Shown piece by piece: positions 5,861 through 7,172 of a DNA stretch of 7,172 bases. A model generated the notes under the pieces. That model was not told where the DNA came from and made no database searches. It was given only the letters and a program-made list of their open reading frames with translations. Each line of letters opens with the position of its first letter. Position 1 is the stretch's first letter. This DNA comes from Acidobacteriota bacterium (lineage in GTDB: Bacteria > Acidobacteriota > Terriglobia > UBA7540), in assembly GCA_021827245.1 (NCBI GenBank), contig JAKAWN010000347.1, positions 1-7,172 of the forward strand. The letters are read 5' to 3'. The translations under genes were made by a program, and so were the position numbers.

Positions 5861-6573
5861 TCTCGTACCTCCTGGCAGAAAACGGCATACTCCCGCACAA
5901 TTGCTTCGCGGTATTCCTTCTCCTTCTCTGGAGGCACGGAGTTTAAGATTTTGACAGCCTGGAAAAGTTCGTCAGCCGCGTTCTCCGGACTTCGCCCAAG
6001 CTCAATGAACTGCCGGAACACCAGCGGCAGAGCGAGTAGCTCTACGATCTCGCCGCCGATCTCGACCTTTGCCGAGGGGAAAGCAGAGCCGCAAGAGCAA
6101 CCGCCTGATCTTGTCTGTTGTGCGCCTGGTTTGGCCGCTTCACTCCCCAACACGGTGAGAGCGCGGGGGCCAAGAATCTTATCCACCAATTGTGTAACCC
6201 GTTCTGCAGTAAGCTCAACTGCTCGCTGGCCTGCCGCATTTAGCTCTCGCCGCCCTTCCACCGAACCAATTCTGTGCTCGGCCAAAACGTCACTGATGAC
6301 GATGCTTGCGGCCGGTTTGCCGGAATACATCTCGGTCCCGCGGGCCGCGCATCGGAGTTCGCAGCCGTCTATGGTGATGGTCGGATGAAAGCGCGCAAAG
6401 GCGCGGTCCCCTTCACCGCCCGCAAGAAACAGGGGCAGACAGATGGTAACGGTCTTGCCCGGCCGCAGCTCGTGCAACACCTTAAGCGCGGCAAGCCTTG
6501 CAACCGTGCCTTCGGCCAGTTCCTCTCCCGAGCAGGCTACAATTCCAACCTTCTTTTCAGGCAGCTTAGGCAT
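5857..6573 (-). CDS. DGC-domain putative zinc-binding protein with C-terminal extension
   Basis: The 238-residue protein has an N-terminal DGC domain (about 8-135): A-C-S-G-E-E-L-A-E-G-T-V-A-R (13-26), C-L-P-L-F-L-A-G-G-E-G-D-R (45-57), I-D-G-C-E-L-R-C (68-75) and M-Y-S-G-K. Cys14, Cys45, Cys71 and Cys75 are the conserved set thought to bind zinc; the biochemical role of the family is not established. Beyond the domain come a Gly/Ser linker with C-S-C (159-161) and an amphipathic, probably helical C-terminus (about 168-238) whose family I do not recognise. The ATG at 6573 has AAAAGGAGA at 5 bases and overlaps the end of the preceding DGC gene by 8 bases. Longer in-frame starts would run deeper into that gene and were not used. 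It is cytosolic, with no signal peptide or membrane helix. It probably pairs with the adjacent shorter DGC protein. Confidence 0.85.
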   Translation of the reverse strand: MPKLPEKKVGIVACSGEELAEGTVARLAALKVLHELRPGKTVTICLPLFLAGGEGDRAFARFHPTITIDGCELRCAARGTEMYSGKPAASIVISDVLAEHRIGSVEGRRELNAAGQRAVELTAERVTQLVDKILGPRALTVLGSEAAKPGAQQTRSGGCSCGSAFPSAKVEIGGEIVELLALPLVFRQFIELGRSPENAADELFQAVKILNSVPPEKEKEYREAIVREYAVFCQEVRE

Positions 6574-7000
6574 GTTGGTCTCCTTTTCCAACTTCGGGCG
6601 AGCCGATGGCGTCAATCTGGACCGCAATCTCCTCCGCGAGGACCCGCGCAAGTTGCAACCCTTTCGGATTTAACTCGGCAATTCCCTCGGGCTTGAGATC
6701 GCGGTGGTGGCGGAACTCCTCAAACACCGCAACTTCATGGGCGACTGTCCCGCCGCTGTATTTCACCAGCTTCGAGGCACACATCTGCGTGCAGCCGTCG
6801 ATAGTGACCGCCGGATTCTGGCTGACTCGCTCGCGGGCCGACCGGTCCCCGAGAACCAGTTTCGAGAGCGCGATCAGCTCCGTCACCTGGGGGCGCAGGT
6901 TTTCGCACAGTTCATAAGCCGTCTCACGGCTCACCGTGCCCAGGGACTTCCCGATACCGCTGCACGGGACGACCACAATGTTTTGCCTGGCGTCGTTCAT
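6566..7000 (-). CDS. DGC-domain putative zinc-binding protein (short form)
   Basis: The 144-residue protein consists of little more than one DGC domain. V-P-C-S-G-I-G-K-S-L-G-T-V-S-R (11-25) is followed by Cys32, then I-D-G-C-T-Q-M-C-A-S-K (67-77) and Y-S-G-G. The D-G-C-x-x-x-C motif and the early C-S-G are the family signature; C13, C32, C70 and C74 are the visible candidate metal or sulfur ligands. It lacks the C-x-P-L-x-L-A-G segment and the C-terminal extension of its neighbour, so the two are diverged paralogues. I start at the ATG at 7000, which overlaps the H-like protein's stop (ATGA) and has GAGGAG 8 bases ahead. A longer in-frame start at 7111 would lie wholly inside the H-like gene and is rejected. 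Cytosolic; exact function unknown. Confidence 0.85.
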   Translation of the reverse strand: MNDARQNIVVVPCSGIGKSLGTVSRETAYELCENLRPQVTELIALSKLVLGDRSARERVSQNPAVTIDGCTQMCASKLVKYSGGTVAHEVAVFEEFRHHRDLKPEGIAELNPKGLQLARVLAEEIAVQIDAIGSPEVGKGDQHA

Positions 7001-7172
7001 GATTTCAGCTCCTCTTCCGCCTGAGACTGTACGGTTGCGAGATAGGCTGATGCATCGAGCAGTTTGGCACGGTCCGTTTCCCAGCCTGTTGGCTCGACGA
7101 GTGCCAGCCAACCCTGCCCGTACGGGTCCTGATTGACGAGTTCGGGCGTCCGCTCAAGGGCTTTATTGAAGA
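6997..7172 (-). CDS. Glycine cleavage H-like (lipoyl carrier) protein, C-terminal end, cut by window edge
   Basis: The last 57 residues of a gene that begins beyond the right edge. F-N-K-A-L-E-R-T-P-E-L-V-N-Q-D-P-Y-G-Q-G-W-L matches the strongly conserved C-terminal half of GcvH-type lipoyl domains (typically V-N-x-x-L-x-x-x-P-x-L-V-N-x-D-P-Y-G-x-G-W). A helical tail with the usual W and L-L positions follows, ending E-E-E-L-K-S. The lipoylated lysine lies upstream and is not in view, so carrier activity cannot be confirmed here. The stop overlaps the ATG of the first DGC gene. In glycine cleavage this protein shuttles the aminomethyl group. Lone H-like proteins have also been linked to sulfur metabolism (the LbpA type), and the DGC/OsmC neighbours point that way, but only as inference. 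Confidence 0.85.
   Translation of the reverse strand, partial: FNKALERTPELVNQDPYGQGWLALVEPTGWETDRAKLLDASAYLATVQSQAEEELKS

Noticed and set aside
6574..6651. Upstream extension of the longer DGC gene to a start at 6651
   Set aside because: It overlaps the short DGC gene deeply and adds a non-homologous Arg/Ser-rich tail. The ATG at 6573 has a strong ribosome binding site.
7001..7111. Upstream extension of the short DGC gene to an ATG at 7111
   Set aside because: The extension lies wholly inside the conserved H-like coding end and has no family similarity. The ATG at 7000 has a ribosome binding site and the ATGA overlap.

Overview
The window is 7172 bases of bacterial DNA of moderately high G+C. 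All nine intact or edge-cut genes, and one gene remnant, are on the minus strand, so transcription runs from high to low coordinates. No RNA gene, IS element or CRISPR array was seen, and no gene-free stretch exceeds about 140 bases. The style of the efflux locus (a TetR regulator leading a TolC/EmrA/EmrB-type operon, and a TolC N-terminus with an N-P-(Y/F)-x-G-S-V segment) recalls Acidobacteriota. That is a family-level impression only, not a phylogenetic result.

Right part (7172 to 5345): a tightly packed four-gene cassette. It starts with the C-terminal end of a glycine-cleavage H-like (lipoyl carrier) protein cut by the window edge. Two consecutive DGC-domain putative zinc-binding proteins follow, the second with an extra C-terminal region and a CxC pair. 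An OsmC-family protein that has lost its second conserved cysteine comes last. The genes overlap by 3, 8 and 3 bases, so they are almost certainly co-translated. No other glycine-cleavage gene is in view, which suggests a lipoyl/thiol or sulfur-carrier role rather than ordinary glycine catabolism; this is inference.

Middle part (5204 to 3704): a TetR regulator, a small carboxymuconolactone-decarboxylase/AhpD-like protein with a degraded CxxC motif, and a 105-residue remnant of a TolC-family outer-membrane protein. The remnant has a signal peptide and the family's N-terminal linker but no channel domain.

Left part (3698 to 1): a second, closely related TetR regulator, a full-length TolC-family protein, an EmrA/HlyD-type periplasmic adaptor, and the first 38 codons of an EmrB/DHA2-type MFS transporter that probably starts at TTG. 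Together they form a tripartite drug-efflux operon across inner membrane, periplasm and outer membrane.

The two TetR genes begin with the same 15 bases, which carry an inverted repeat overlapping the start codon. This is a likely autoregulatory operator shared by both. The middle and left parts look like two related efflux loci in tandem, the upstream one having lost its pump genes while keeping its regulator.
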